The notes below the pieces were generated by a model. The model was not told the origin of the DNA. It worked only from the letters and a program-made list of their open reading frames with translations, and made no database searches. 64,000 nt of DNA, taken from contig JAKTNV010000003.1 of assembly GCA_022747635.1 (NCBI GenBank), positions 10,914,911 through 10,978,910 of the forward strand, written 5' to 3'. This document shows positions 1 to 12,680 of this stretch, piece after piece (the first letter of the stretch is position 1; each line of letters begins with the position of its first letter). This DNA comes from Hetaerina americana (taxonomy: Eukaryota; Arthropoda; Insecta; Odonata; Calopterygidae). A program made the translations under genes and the position numbers.

Positions 1-185
1 CAACTAGAAAGGAATAATTGGTCTCAAATTTGTATTTTTTTTTAAAGATATTTGTTTTGTTGTTCAAAAAGTTATGCCACGTATTTGATTTGTGACGTGA
101 CATTGGCGTGATCGCTAAACTCCGGTGAAATAGCTCGTTAAAGAGAACTCTTGTTATTTTTTATGGCAATTAATCCACACGACAA

Positions 186-400
186 GGGGCGTTGTAGTCT
201 TGCAGGTAAGGCTCTGTGCCATTGAAGTGAAGGTTTGGGTTCGATCCCGCCATACGCCTCTGTGAACCTCCAACTTCAACAATCCGATTTTACGGGCAAT
301 AGGAGTAAATCATCCTGAGGAGCCACAGGCAGCTCAGGGAAAGGAAATGGTTCTCCTATAATAATGCATGGATTTCACTTACACACTAACGTCTGGATTA
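186..400 (+). repeat. tRNA-headed SINE fragment
   Basis: The left part looks like a tRNA-derived polymerase III head. There is an A-box-like stretch at 195-206 and a B-box match (GGTTCGATCCC) at 238-248. It is followed by non-tRNA sequence (cctgaggagccacaggcagc near 315) of the kind seen in insect SINE bodies. The head is not a functional tRNA, because no cloverleaf with a good acceptor stem can be drawn. The right boundary is uncertain. Confidence 0.5.
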
Positions 401-835
401 GGCTAGTTCTACCCTCACCTATCAAACCAACCTTCAGATGATTTACCATTGATTGTTCCACGCATATGAAATCAATAATTGCAAGCAATCATTTCGAATG
501 AAATTAGTTGTACTGGAGAAATTTCATTTAAATTCTACGGGCCGGTTAAATGCTTTGACTGGAGATCATACTTGTCACCATTTCTTAAATATGCCTTAGC
601 CGAATCAACACCGTAGTTTGTTTCGCATACTTACATGAAGCTTCATATTGACTTACAAAGGCGAGAGATTTCCAGGATATTACTATAAAACGCCTCTTTC
701 CTTCTGTAATATATTAATCTACTGACAATAAATTTTTTTTTCGTTTTAACAATCGGAACGTCATCAAAATTTGCTCCATCATTTTTCCGTTACTTCCATT
801 CCCGTGAGACCTATGAGTTAAATAGGCGAGAGGCA
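401..835. other. AT-rich stretch without recognised features
   Basis: Only short frames and AT-rich sequence are visible. I see no repeat, gene or RNA here. Confidence 0.5.
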
Positions 836-1160
836 ATGGAGGTGAATGAAAGGGGAAAAGCAATCGAGCTCGCAAGAGATAGTAGCAGAGCGGTCAGAGA
901 GGAGGGGGGTTAGAGGGGTCGCGCAGGGCGAGGGCCGGGGTGTGTGTGCAAATCAGGTGGAGAAGCCGAGTGTTTGGAGCGGGAGGGGCGACGGCCTGCG
1001 CGGTGAGCTTGCAATGAGGTTGGTGGAGAGAAGTAACATGGGGAGCGAGAGGGTGGGATGGGTGCATGGGTGCCCTGCAAGGGCGATCAAGGAGGAGAGG
1101 GGTACGCCGGGAATCGAGCGAGTATCCACACAGGGTGTGGAAAGGAGAGGAATGAGATAA
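836..1160. other. Small purine-rich GC island
   Basis: A short island with many AGG/GAG runs on the plus strand and several CpGs. The 104-residue open frame inside it is Glu/Arg/Gly-rich, as expected of purine-rich DNA, and shows no domain, so I do not call a gene. Confidence 0.45.
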
Positions 1161-2000
1161 AGAGAAGCGCGGAATGATAGGTTATGGACAAAAATTCACG
1201 CTACTTTATCAATTACTATTAATGGAATTCTTTTTAAACATGCAAATATAATAATAATAATTACATTATTAACAGCATTCGGTCTAAAAAACCAGAGACA
1301 AAGTTATTTCAGTGTAAATATAAATGAAAGTTAAGGAGGCAAAAGTTTGCCCCAAGGAGTATTTTATGATTCTTTTCTTTCGTAGGGCGTGTTGTTTTTC
1401 ATTAATATACCTAGAAATGTCATTATATTTACCTCTAATCCTATTCATATTAATATTCATGATCTGAAGCTAATTGAGATTTCTGCCCCCGTGATTACTA
1501 TGCTTTTAAATAATAAAAAAGATAAAACGATCAAAAAGAAAGATATTATTACTCTTATAAAGAGGATATAAACCGCTGGTAAGATTGATAAGCTTTTTTT
1601 GCGTCTTAATGTATGATGTACAGGAATTCCTCGAAATTATTTCATAAGATAATTAATAGCAAGCCTTATTCTGGATTAAATTTATCTGGCCGTAGACATG
1701 TACCTGATTTTAGGTGTTATACCAGCATAGATATTTAGTGTAGTGTCATGCAAAGCCTAGTGTTGTAGCATTCTTTGTCTCTATAATCATCAAAAACTTA
1801 CCTTGACCGATAGATTCTAGTTAATTAATGGGGTAAATGGATTGTTAATTAGGAGCTCAATACAGACTACATAATCTGATCCACCAAAAGTTCAAATGAT
1901 TTAAACAATTCTGATGCGCATTGACAATTTATAAAAAGATATAATTATTAAGAAATAATTACAATTTATAAAGAGAATGAGAAGTGACTGGAATTTAAAC
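1161..2000. other. AT-rich stretch without recognised features
   Basis: Strongly AT-rich DNA. The frame at 1389-1571 begins with TTG and is Ile/Lys/Asn-rich, consistent with chance. No element was recognised before the direct repeat at 2001. Confidence 0.5.
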
Positions 2001-2365
2001 TAGATTTGGCATGATGAAAGAAGACACTTTCCTTTTCCACATAGAATTTTTTTAATATCACGAAATAGGTTTTGTTTCAGCGTAACATCTCCTGGTCAAT
2101 TGGAAATATTTGAGCACACACATATAAACCAAAATGCTGGGAAAGAGGGGAGGAGGAGAGAACAACCCAAAAATAATTGTTCTCTCCTCCTCCCCTTTTT
2201 CCCAGCATTTGGGTACACATGTGTGTGTTCAAATATTTCCAATTTACCCGAAGATGTTACGCTGCAACAAAACCTATTTCGTAATTTAAAAAAAAAATTC
2301 TATGTGGAAAAGCAAAGTGTCTTCTTTCACCATATCACGCCTGAAACTGTTTCATTTAGATTTGG
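2001..2365. mobile_element. Foldback element, possible PLE-derived, copy 1
   Basis: This is a near-perfect palindrome of about 350 bp. The left arm (tgaaagaagacacttt near 2014, then ggttttgtttcagcgtaaca, then tgctgggaaagaggggagga) is repeated inverted on the right. The centre is a short AT loop at about 2167-2180. A 9-bp direct repeat, TAGATTTGG, flanks it at 2001-2009 and 2357-2365 and looks like a target-site duplication. Read on the minus strand, its right end carries TTCAGGCGTGATATGGTG, which matches the heads of the foldback copies at 32463 and 63535. The open frame across it is a shadow of the palindrome. The inverted structure with a variable target duplication suggests a Penelope-like origin; that is inference. 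Confidence 0.6.
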
Positions 2366-2750
2366 TATATTAACTACATAAATTGATGCATTGGAGTATA
2401 GTTATTCTATCGATGGATTAATGTTTCCAAATGAAGAAAGGAAGAGCTTATGATAGCCGTGACCATAAGTGAGTGAACCCATGATATGTCCATGCTAATC
2501 TTTGAGTAGATTTCGGAACTCGCTCTCTCTCTGTGTAATTATCTCATATCTCTTTTTCCAAAATAATTTTCTTAATCATGAAAGTTTAAGGAATCCTGGA
2601 GTACCACTTTGTTTGGAATAATCTACCTAACTCCTCATTTTTTCCATTTCAGAAAGACATTTCAAAATTTTCCCTCATTCCTGCGTATAAAACAATTGGA
2701 TCAATTAGATTCATAAATATTCGAAGCATCTGTAATTTACCCGTATAGCC
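2366..2750. other. AT-rich stretch without recognised features
   Basis: AT-rich DNA between a foldback element and a SINE piece. Nothing was recognised. Confidence 0.5.
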
Positions 2751-2756
2751 AAAACC

Positions 2757-2935
2757 CGGCGGGCTGATTCATGAATCAGGTAGCATTGACAGTTGACCCG
2801 AAAGTCCTGGGTTCGAATTCTTTCCGAAGAGCGCGGATGCCAAGTCGAACGGTAACGAACATCCACGAATCGAGTCCTCGATGCGATACGACCACAGCCG
2901 TTGAAAAACATCTTAAAAACCCTAATGTCCACTGT
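2757..2935 (+). repeat. tRNA-headed SINE fragment
   Basis: There is an A-box-like AGGTAGCATTGA at 2778-2789 and a B-box GGTTCGAATTC at 2810-2820, spaced as in a tRNA-derived promoter. A CpG-containing body follows, with atccacgaatcgagtcctcg near 2860. No true tRNA fold is apparent. The element runs directly into a GC-rich island, so its 3' end is not defined. Confidence 0.5.
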
Positions 2936-4640
2936 CGACCGGGAGGGATGCGAGGTGTTATCTGGGCTCAAGGGTGCTCGAGGGGTGAGGATGGATTTTT
3001 TTACGGACGTTTGAGTGCTGGGCAGTACGGGGAGGGATGAGAGGGGGGGAAAAGCGCGGACGCGGAGTCAACGTGTTGAGGGAAGTGGTGGGTGGTCGAG
3101 TGCGGAGGTAAAAACACGAGGGGCGGAGCAGAGAGGGCTGCGGGAGGGGGGAGGGAGAGAGAGAGAGAGCAGGGTGGTGGCCCTCGGGCAATTCCGCAAC
3201 ACCCTTCCATGACTCTCGCCATCCACTCACAACCCCCACCCCACGACGGTCTTTTCATTCATTTTTTTCCCTACTCCCGTCCCCTCGGCGGTGAAATCCT
3301 TCCCGCTCCGCACGCACGCACACCGCACACCCCGCCTCCACTGCCATTCTCCTTTCCAGAGTTCCCATCTCTCCAACCACCCTCGCCCCCTCCCCGCCGG
3401 GATCGAGTCCACGGGGGGAGGGGGTGGTCGAGGGAAGTGTGTGCGGGAGTGGCGGCGGGGAAGAGAGGTGGTATAACGGCGAGGGGCGGCGCACGCCGCG
3501 GATGGGGAGAAGAGGGAGAAAGAGAGAGAGAGGTGAGAATGGGGGGAAGTGAATGTGGAGAGCGGAGTGAAGGAGAGAGTGGGAAGAGGGAGATTTCTAG
3601 GGGGCGGGGGGGAGGAAGAGAGAGCACGAGAGACGTGGCGTGGGTGAGGGTGACGTAAGGTGCGGAGACCAGGGGGGGCGAAGGGGGGAGGGAAGAAGGG
3701 TGGCCAGGGCGCGCCCTGCGCAATAGGGCAGCAATAAAAATGAAGGGAGAGCGGGTTGGGGGGAAGGATGGTGGGGGATACGTGGGGGAGGGAGCGGAGG
3801 TGATGGTGGAGGCTTGGGAGAGTTCCTCTCCCTTTCCCCTTCCCTCCACCCTATCATTCCTCCTACCCCCCTCTCCCTCTCTCCCTTTTCTTCACTTTCG
3901 GAGGAGAGGGGGCGTGTGGGGGGGGGGGGGGAGGCAAGAGAGAAGTGGGCTCGGGTCGGGCAGGTTGGCTGGCGCAACACGCGCAAACACAAACGAGGCA
4001 TAAAAAGGAGGCGCGAGCATGGAGGGTTGGAGAGGGAGGGAATGGTCGGGGGGGGAGCGGGTTGGGACGTGGGAGAGGAATGGGGAAGGAGGCGAGGATA
4101 CACAGGGGAGGGGTGGGGGAGAGGGAGAACGAGAAGGGAAAAGATGCATACGATATTCCTGCCCATTTTTTTATTTTTATTTCCTTTTTTTTTTAAAGGT
4201 TTCGGATCCCTTTCCCCCGGGAAATCAGCCAGGGCGGCGAGGGAAAAGAGTGAGAGAGAAAGAGGGGGCAGGGAGGGGAGTTTCTGGGGGTGGATGGGGG
4301 GAGAGTTTTTTGGGGAGGGGGATGAGATGAAATTTGCCTCCCCCTCCTCCGACAGTATTAGAGTCCGCATGAGGCGCCACTGCGGCCCTCTCGCCGCCCC
4401 TCCCCAATCCCTCGCGCCCTCCACCCCACGAACCCTTCCGCTCGCACACCCCAATCTCCATTCCCTCTTCTGCCCCTTGTACCCCCTCCTCTTCCCCCCA
4501 CCTCCACATCGCCCTTTCTCAACGCACCCTTCGGACTCGGCCCGAGCGAGTTATGACGTAGTCTTCGAGGAAATCCCGTGTAGCGCACACAACCGCCCGG
4601 CCGCGCGGGAATGGTCTACGTGTCACGGCGTATAATCACT
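2936..4640. other. Long GC/CpG island with strand-switching G-runs
   Basis: This is the largest GC island in the window. It is purine-rich on the plus strand at 2990-3190, pyrimidine-rich at 3190-3410, purine-rich at 3410-3820, briefly pyrimidine-rich to 3890, then purine-rich again. A run of 14 G lies at 3918-3931. CpGs are frequent throughout. The long frames on both strands (up to 285 codons) are Pro/Ser- or Gly/Arg/Glu-rich and overlap each other, which reflects composition and not genes. It could be a promoter-type CpG island or a degraded simple-sequence tract. No exon was recognised. Confidence 0.6.
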
Positions 4641-5430
4641 TCTGATCAAAATTACGATTGACTTTTGTTCCTGCTCCTCCAACTAAAACCAATGGGGGGG
4701 GCAGGTGGGGATGGGGAGTGGGTGTAGAAGGGAGGGAGGTTGAAAGGGAAGTGAGTGACGGAATGGATTCACAGAATATTATGCAAGAGAGGGAGGGAAA
4801 TTTTCGCGGAGTACTCGATTGGTGCGGGGAATACGAATGAGGATTAAATGGGGGGACGGGTGCGTGGCCTTTGACCAGCCATTCTGGTTTCACATTGAAG
4901 GGAAAGGCTCCATGGGTCATTATACTCACGTTCGTGAATTCGAGGACGTTATTTTCAGGTATTCCGTCTACTAAGATGTTGTTGCACCGCAAATTCAAGG
5001 TATGGTCATCCTCAACATATCGACTAAACATCTATTCAGACGAACAAAATTTAAACCCAGGACTAATGGTATGTCCCGCGACCAGACCTGTCTCTATCGC
5101 TATTTGTACCAGGGAGTAGCATTTTCAATGTGTCAATTTTTTACGTGATCATAAGAGTAAAACGGATGATGGGCAGTTCATTCGCTTTATATTTATTTTA
5201 AATATTTTACCTCGATATCAGTTCTCGTAGGAAGGTCGCATCAAGGAATTATATATATATATATATCAATGTGTAGGCAGGATCCAAGGAAAACTTAATT
5301 ACATTAAAGATTCAGCATAATTCAAAATTAATTCTGACAAGGCATTCCAATACAAGTCCCTAGTGAGGGAAGAGAGTAAGAGAGTGAAATTGTAATTAAC
5401 GAATCCTTCATCAACGAGCACAACGGCTAG
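4641..5430. other. Mixed AT-rich stretch
   Basis: Nothing gene-like was recognised. A short (AT)n tract lies at 5250-5266. A frame at 4871-5119 (82 codons) is not low-complexity but shows no domain and overlaps another frame on the other strand. Confidence 0.4.
5250..5266. repeat. (AT)n microsatellite
   Basis: About eight uninterrupted AT units, directly visible in the sequence. Confidence 0.9.
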
Positions 5431-6250
5431 GTGGACCCTCAAATCAGCTGAGGGGTTTTCATCATGAGGATACTTTTCGATGGTGGAAATGAGAAAAGAA
5501 AAAAGATGTCCGTTGGAGGCACGTGGAAAGGGAGAGAGGAGGAAGAGGATGGAGCGAGTGGGACGGATGGAAGGAGACGTAAACGATACGACCGACTCTT
5601 TTCAACCGACAAATTTTCGCCGCTCAATCTATAATTTACGGCGATCGACGCCATCGATGACGGCTCGATAAACCAAACAGTCGCACAGGAATGATGGAGA
5701 GGGAGTAACATCCCACACTTGAAGCGGAGGATTAAATTGTCCATTTATTATTTACCCCATATTTACGTCCCTGATTCCGCAGAGTTGCGGTGAGGCATAA
5801 AAAAAAGTGACGATTCGCCGTTACCAGAGTTTTGCGGGGGTGGGAGGAGGAGGGGTGGTCGGGAGAGTTGGAGAGGGCGGAGGAAGGGGCGGTGAGTCGG
5901 AGGTGGGGAGGGGGTGCAACCCGGGCGGGCGATTGCCCTACTCACTACTTTTATGCGCGCGCATAAAACTGAGGATAATGACCCGGAGTCGGGCAATCAA
6001 GTCGTCGTTTCGGGACACTTCCTGGATAGCGATCAAAGAGGGCGCTTTTGTGATACCTGCTGGTGACGATGGCCTCACACGTCGGAATCATTAGGGGGGG
6101 AGAAAGCGAGATTGGGGCGGTTCGCACACGTCCGTTAAAAACTTGTTTAAGCCGTTTTAAGTTCGTTTATGGGAACGCGGCCGCGAAGCCCCGTCGCCGG
6201 AGACGCGTGTGCCTCTCCATTCCTGAAACGAATGGCCGAGAGTCGCTGAT
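5431..6250. other. GC/CpG island with perfect palindrome
   Basis: GC- and CpG-rich DNA. A purine-rich core lies at 5830-5930. A perfect 20-bp palindrome follows at 5949-5968. No reading frame with recognisable domains is present. Confidence 0.5.
5949..5968. repeat. 20-bp perfect palindrome with GC core
   Basis: TTTTATGCGCGCGCATAAAA equals its own reverse complement. The core GCGCGC can adopt Z-form DNA and the flanks contain TTTTAT/ATAAAA. It could be a dimeric protein-binding site, or chance inside a CpG-rich tract. Confidence 0.7.
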
Positions 6251-7480
6251 AAAAATAAAGTTTATTTGCGAATATGAGAATTCGTTTCTGTTATTCAGCT
6301 GTCATTAATCTTACAAAAACAACCTCTTTAAACCTAGCCTCATATGTTTGCATCATTACGCGAGGTTGCACTATCCGATTTTTTTAACGTGTATGCCCGA
6401 CAACGTATAAATGTAAATAATACAATAGTAGGAGTTAGAGCTAAACTATGCATCAAAATATCAGCATTTATTGTGTGAATTGCGTGACCTCCGAGGACGT
6501 ATATCCCCATGCATTACACCAAATGTAGTCCGGCAATAACGTGAGGAGCCTGGGAGTAAGACTGCGCGCAGTTTCTGACAATTTTGTGTTTCTACTTTGC
6601 CAACAACGCAAGAAATGAAATAAAGGGTAATCAATGAAATCTCGAATTCATCTCCCACCAAGAGCAAGTGGAGGTGATGAGATTTGAGAGAGTCACTGAT
6701 TTAATCATCGAAAACCTCTGCATTAAATAACAAAATTTGGCAAAAGAACATACCTTGGGCCTTATGAATAAAAATATAATTCAGATACTATTCATTATAC
6801 AAGTAGGTCATAAAGGTATTGCGGCATGCCAATGGTGAAAAGATACATTAACTCCGGGATGGAAACAGGATGATATTAAAAGTGCCAGATTAGCAGGGAA
6901 ACCAACAGTTGAATGGAGCAAGTCCTCCCCATCGTTTATGTTTTAATTTCACTCAAGGTAGAGTGATATGAGATGAAATGAATCTTTTCCTATAAAAACA
7001 ATACTAGCACTAAAGATTAATCAGAGATTTCAATAAACTTTTAGTGCCATTACTGATGGATGCAACTAGCTCAGGGATGTTTCCAAAATCCAATATTGGA
7101 AACATAAGTTATCTCGAGTGGAATAGGGATGCAATGAAAATGATTTTCAGACAACAGCGCCCAGTAACAGATTTTAAACAAAGAAAAGTGCTATTGCAAA
7201 CCACAGAATATATTGTAAAATTAGCGCCTAACAAGTTGAAAAAAAAGTGTGATATCAATTGTGATTCGCAATAAACTTCCTTATGGTCAACGAATTCGTC
7301 TCGGCAATCATGTCAGATTACCTTACTCACTCACACTCCGCACTGACGCGAGGTCGTCCGAAGAAATGAACGATTTAACTGCTCAAAGGGCCGCCGCCGT
7401 GGATTCGAGGCTTTCGAGATCTCAAAACGAACTCTTTTTGTAATGCACTCCGTTATCTTTCACGGTCGATAACATCGCAG
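6251..7480. other. AT-rich stretch without recognised features
   Basis: No mobile element or coding trace was recognised. Small frames at 7044-7274 and 7249-7443 show no domain. Confidence 0.45.
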
Positions 7481-8865
<1,385 letters not shown>

Positions 8866-10690
8866 TGTGCTCTTTTGAAAGTCGCTGCCTGAAGTAAGCA
8901 TTACGATTGTTTCTGATTTGATCATCAAATTCGGAATAAGAATTAGCCTTGGACTCCAACGGCTACACTTTGTAACTAAACCTGACTTGTTAAATTACTT
9001 CTCCCGAGGTCCCTACCTAAAAATTGTTTCCTAAGTCATCAACTGAAATTAGCATCAAAATCCCCTTCAACGCTGCATGAGTAATTTTCGGAAACTTCCT
9101 AAAATTTTCATTTGTTTAATAATATATCAATGATAGAAAGTTTATTGCGTCTATAAATAGAATTATATAACGATTAAATACTTTTAACATAACTGAAATT
9201 CCTGGATTCACATCAACAAAACTGGTACTACTATAATTTACACTTTATGTTAACAATATACAATAAAATATAGCTTTTCAAATGTAAATCATACGATTAG
9301 AAACGCTTAGGATCACTCTCTATATAACAGCTCTCGTATACTATGTTTCAGGTCGTTTTTCGTTGCACCTCATATGATGCACTGGACTGCAACTGGATGC
9401 ACTCATTTACAAAATGATCACTACAATTAAATTAAACTGTCAGTAATAGGTTTTTTCCTACTTAAGTTTAACACAGTTCCAAGAGAATCATTTAGGTATT
9501 CAATGCTGGTCAACTATAAGCGTGCGTTCCTTAACTCCCATTCCTCGACTATTCTGTTTCTCGAGATGATCGTCATTGTTTCTTGATGAGCATGATGGAA
9601 AATACTGCATTGCAAAGGATCCAATAATTCATAATTTTTAGCGATTTTTAAAATTGTATTTGCAACAAAATAACTCGCAAAAAAACCATTTTCTAAATAT
9701 TTTCTGCATCAAACTTTATCGCCGACCACAGAAAGAATAATTTACATTAAACAAACTTTTGGAATCATATAGTTAAAGTGCAGTCTTGGAAAATATCTAC
9801 CAGTGATACTTTATTATGAGTCAACGAACGATTTGACGAACTTAGGTATAATTATCTATACTCTGCTTGAATCACTTTGCTATTCATATCTAACTATTAA
9901 TTTATTATGAACTTCTGCTCCCAATATCAACAAACTGTGTTAGCTGGCAATAATTCTTAATTAACTGGGATGATAGTAAAAACTACATCTGTATCATTTA
10001 AAGCTCTCACGGAATGGTATTGATGAATATATTTCTAAATACAACACTTATCTTAATATTCTGACGGAGCAATAAAATTTTAACGTTTTAACTGGAGGTT
10101 AACTTCAAAATGCCCGAAATTCATCCAATACTTTTAAATTTTACCCAGAACTTGTAAATACATATTGGAACCATTTTCAGAGTTGAGAGGGAACATCTTG
10201 AAATGCAGACTTTGAATTTCAATTACATAAACATACATATTGTAATCAGTTTTTCATGTATTTATGAATACGGTATATAACTTTAGTTCTTTGCACTTAC
10301 GGATTCCCACTTCAATCAGAGTGCTGTTACTAATGGCATAGAGTGAGAAGTTATTCACGTTTCTAAAGTTGAAACATATGACCGAGACGGGGTAATATTT
10401 TATACACATTATATCATACATCCATAGGAACATACATAACAATTTACAAATGCACTACTGTGTGACTCCGTAGTTATTATGACGCATATCCAAATTTTCT
10501 GTTGAACTGTATAATAGTATAATTCATGTACATATACAAATTTATGTTAATCCTTTCCAAATGAAGAATTAGAACTGGTTTATTGTTGCAAGTTCTGGTT
10601 AAAATGGAAATTAGGTGAGAAACAATTAAATCCAAAATAAAAATGAATACGCCCAGATTATGCGAAGTTAGGAATGAATATAAATGTGGT
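8866..10690. other. AT-rich stretch without recognised features
   Basis: Almost 2 kb of AT-rich DNA with no reading frame of note. No transposon coding trace was recognised. Confidence 0.5.
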
Positions 10691-11110
10691 TGAATGAGGA
10701 GGAAGGAAGAGGTAAGTAGGGGCAGTATGAAGAGAGAGGATTCTTCAAAATCAGAGGGAGCCAATTCCCAAATGCCCATGGCAACGGGGCCAACGGTCTG
10801 ATGTATACGGCGAGCCCGAGAAATTCATAAGGGGGAGTGCGTGGAGGGCGGCCGTATAAGCGGGAGAGACATCACAATGAAGACGCGGGAAGGAAAGGGT
10901 TAGGGACCCATAAGGTGTGTGCAAGGCATAAACCTCGCCCTTGAAAAAAAACGAAATGAGGGTGGAGAGGGATGAGCGAGATCTTGGGAGAGGGCGGAGG
11001 GGAGTGAGAGAGGAGCTGTGAAGAACAGGACAGATAACAAGCGTGGCGGAGGTGGGCGAGAGCGATTTCGACGAAAATGACAACTATCGCCCCTGGTCGT
11101 GATTGAAGTC
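10691..11110. other. GC/CpG island
   Basis: A purine-rich plus strand with CpGs. A short segment near 10850 (ggccgtataagcggg) is mildly TATA-like. No transcript can be supported. Confidence 0.45.
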
Positions 11111-11283
11111 CTGTGGCTCTTTTTATGCCCGAGATTAGACTCGACGCGTGTGTCAGAGTTATGAGCAATAATGATAAAATCAGATTGACCTGCAATTTTT
11201 TATTTAATAAATGTCGCCATCAAAAAATTGTTACATATGTATATGTCTACATACATGCGTATATATACAATCTACACACACGT

Positions 11284-11354
<71 letters not shown>
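11284..11354. repeat. Compound (CA)n-(TA)n microsatellite
   Basis: CA units at about 11284-11301 pass directly into TA units to 11354. The order matches the array at 7761. Confidence 0.95.
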
Positions 11355-11355
<1 letters not shown>

Positions 11356-11429
11356 TGTCCATCATATACTCGTGCATCATCTTTTGTTAGGAGAGACAAG
11401 ATTGGCATTAATTTGTATAAAGTATTTGT

Positions 11430-11505
11430 ATTTCGTAGTTTTGTCCATCCAAAACCTACCTTAACCAGTATATTACCTGTGGTGATAATAACTGTATATA
11501 AATAA
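11430..11505 (+). mobile_element. Probable non-LTR retrotransposon 3' UTR fragment
   Basis: The sequence tgtccatccaaaacctacct and the following taaccagtatattacctg closely match the 3' tail of the non-LTR remnant at 60975-61440. That copy has cccatccaaaaacctacctt, then aaccggaagattacc, before its AAT-rich end. Here only the tail is present, as expected of a 5'-truncated insertion. A coding part was not seen upstream. Confidence 0.5.
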
Positions 11506-11744
11506 GCTTGTATGAGTCGTTTTTTCGAAGAATAGATTAGTTTATGTTCGCTGCGTAGCGCTGCAAGACCGTACAGAGATTGAGATGATTGAGAGAACCG
11601 ATGCGTAATGATCTCTCACCGATTGACTGCTTCCCGGTCTTCAAAAGATTAAGTAGCGATGGAAAGGAAATAACCTGTTTTTTCGTCATTGGAATTACTC
11701 GTATCTTCCTGACATTAAATTTTTCGTTTCGGACGAAAAGAAAG

Positions 11745-12680
11745 CTTTGTGAGGAAATGAAGAGAGGGGACAAACGGGATAAGGAAAACGAGAAGAGAGA
11801 AAGGAGAAGGAAAAGCGTGGATGGGTGAGGGAGGAGGAGGCTGCGGAGACGGGGGGAGGGACGGGGGAGAAGAAGGGGGTGTGGAGGGAAAGAGGAATAT
11901 ATGAGGGGTATGGCTGTGGGACCCCTGAGAGGAGGAGGCGAGAGTGTGGATTGAAGACTCCGAAGTCCAAGTGTCTTCCGTGTCTTAAGTCGCCTGTGCG
12001 GTCATATAGGGTTGTGGGGCGGCGGGGGGTGGGGTGGGAAGGGAAGGTGGGAAGAGTGAGCAGGGGGCCACTCCTATGAATGTCGCAAGCGTGGATGGGG
12101 TGGAGTGGGGGTGGCGGGGGAGGAGTGAGGCTGGGGAGGGGGGTAAGAGGGGGGGAGGGGGGTAAGAGGGGGCACAGGGGGGAGGGATCCTGGGGCTTGC
12201 GCGGCTGCTGTGGTGGGTATGGGTGTCTGGGGAGATGAACTTCAAATTGTACTGCGGCGATGGGACCATACGGGGGAGGAAAATTGGGAGGGTGGGGGTC
12301 GGCGAGGCCGCGTCTAAGGAGGAGGGATGGGAGAGAGAGAGAAGAGGAGGGTTGCCCAAGGGAGGGGTGTGGGTGGAGAAAGGGAGGGAGGGAGAGAAGA
12401 AAGGGGGAGGGCAGGCGTCAAGGAGCTGGGTCGAGGGGGGCTGGGGCGTGGGACGGCGGCGACAGGGATACGGGGTGGGTGAGGAGGAGGAGGCGTCGGG
12501 ATGTGGGAAGCGGAGATTAGGCGAGGTGTCGGAGCCGCGGGAGGACGGGGGCCGGGGACCCGGAAGGACGGAGGTGGGAAGGAGAGCGTTCCTTGAGAGC
12601 GGGATAAGGGCGAAGAGAAGGGGACGAGCAGGGAGAGATTGAAGCCGGTGATTTGATTCTAATGACGGGAGGAGGAGGCA
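11745..12680. other. GC island, strongly purine-rich on plus strand
   Basis: Nearly continuous GA/GG-rich sequence with frequent G-runs and CpGs. Frames of 139 and 124 codons on opposite strands are Gly/Arg- or Pro/Ser-rich artefacts. It includes the G-run repeat at 12132-12185. Confidence 0.6.
12132..12185 (+). repeat. Direct repeat of G-runs, G-quadruplex-like
   Basis: AGGGGGGTAAG occurs at 12137-12147 and again at 12156-12166, a 19-bp period, with further G-runs on both sides. At least four G3+ tracts lie within short loops, which meets the usual G-quadruplex pattern. Folding has not been shown. Confidence 0.7.

Noticed and set aside
186..262. Functional tRNA gene
   Set aside because: A- and B-box-like motifs are present but a proper acceptor stem and cloverleaf are not; better explained as a SINE head.
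2100..2381. 93-codon frame across the first foldback element
   Set aside because: Lies entirely in the palindrome; both halves translate inverted copies of one sequence.
3597..4454. 285-codon minus-strand open frame
   Set aside because: Composed mainly of Pro, Ser, Leu and Arg because the plus strand is purine-rich; overlapping frames are open on both strands; no domain.
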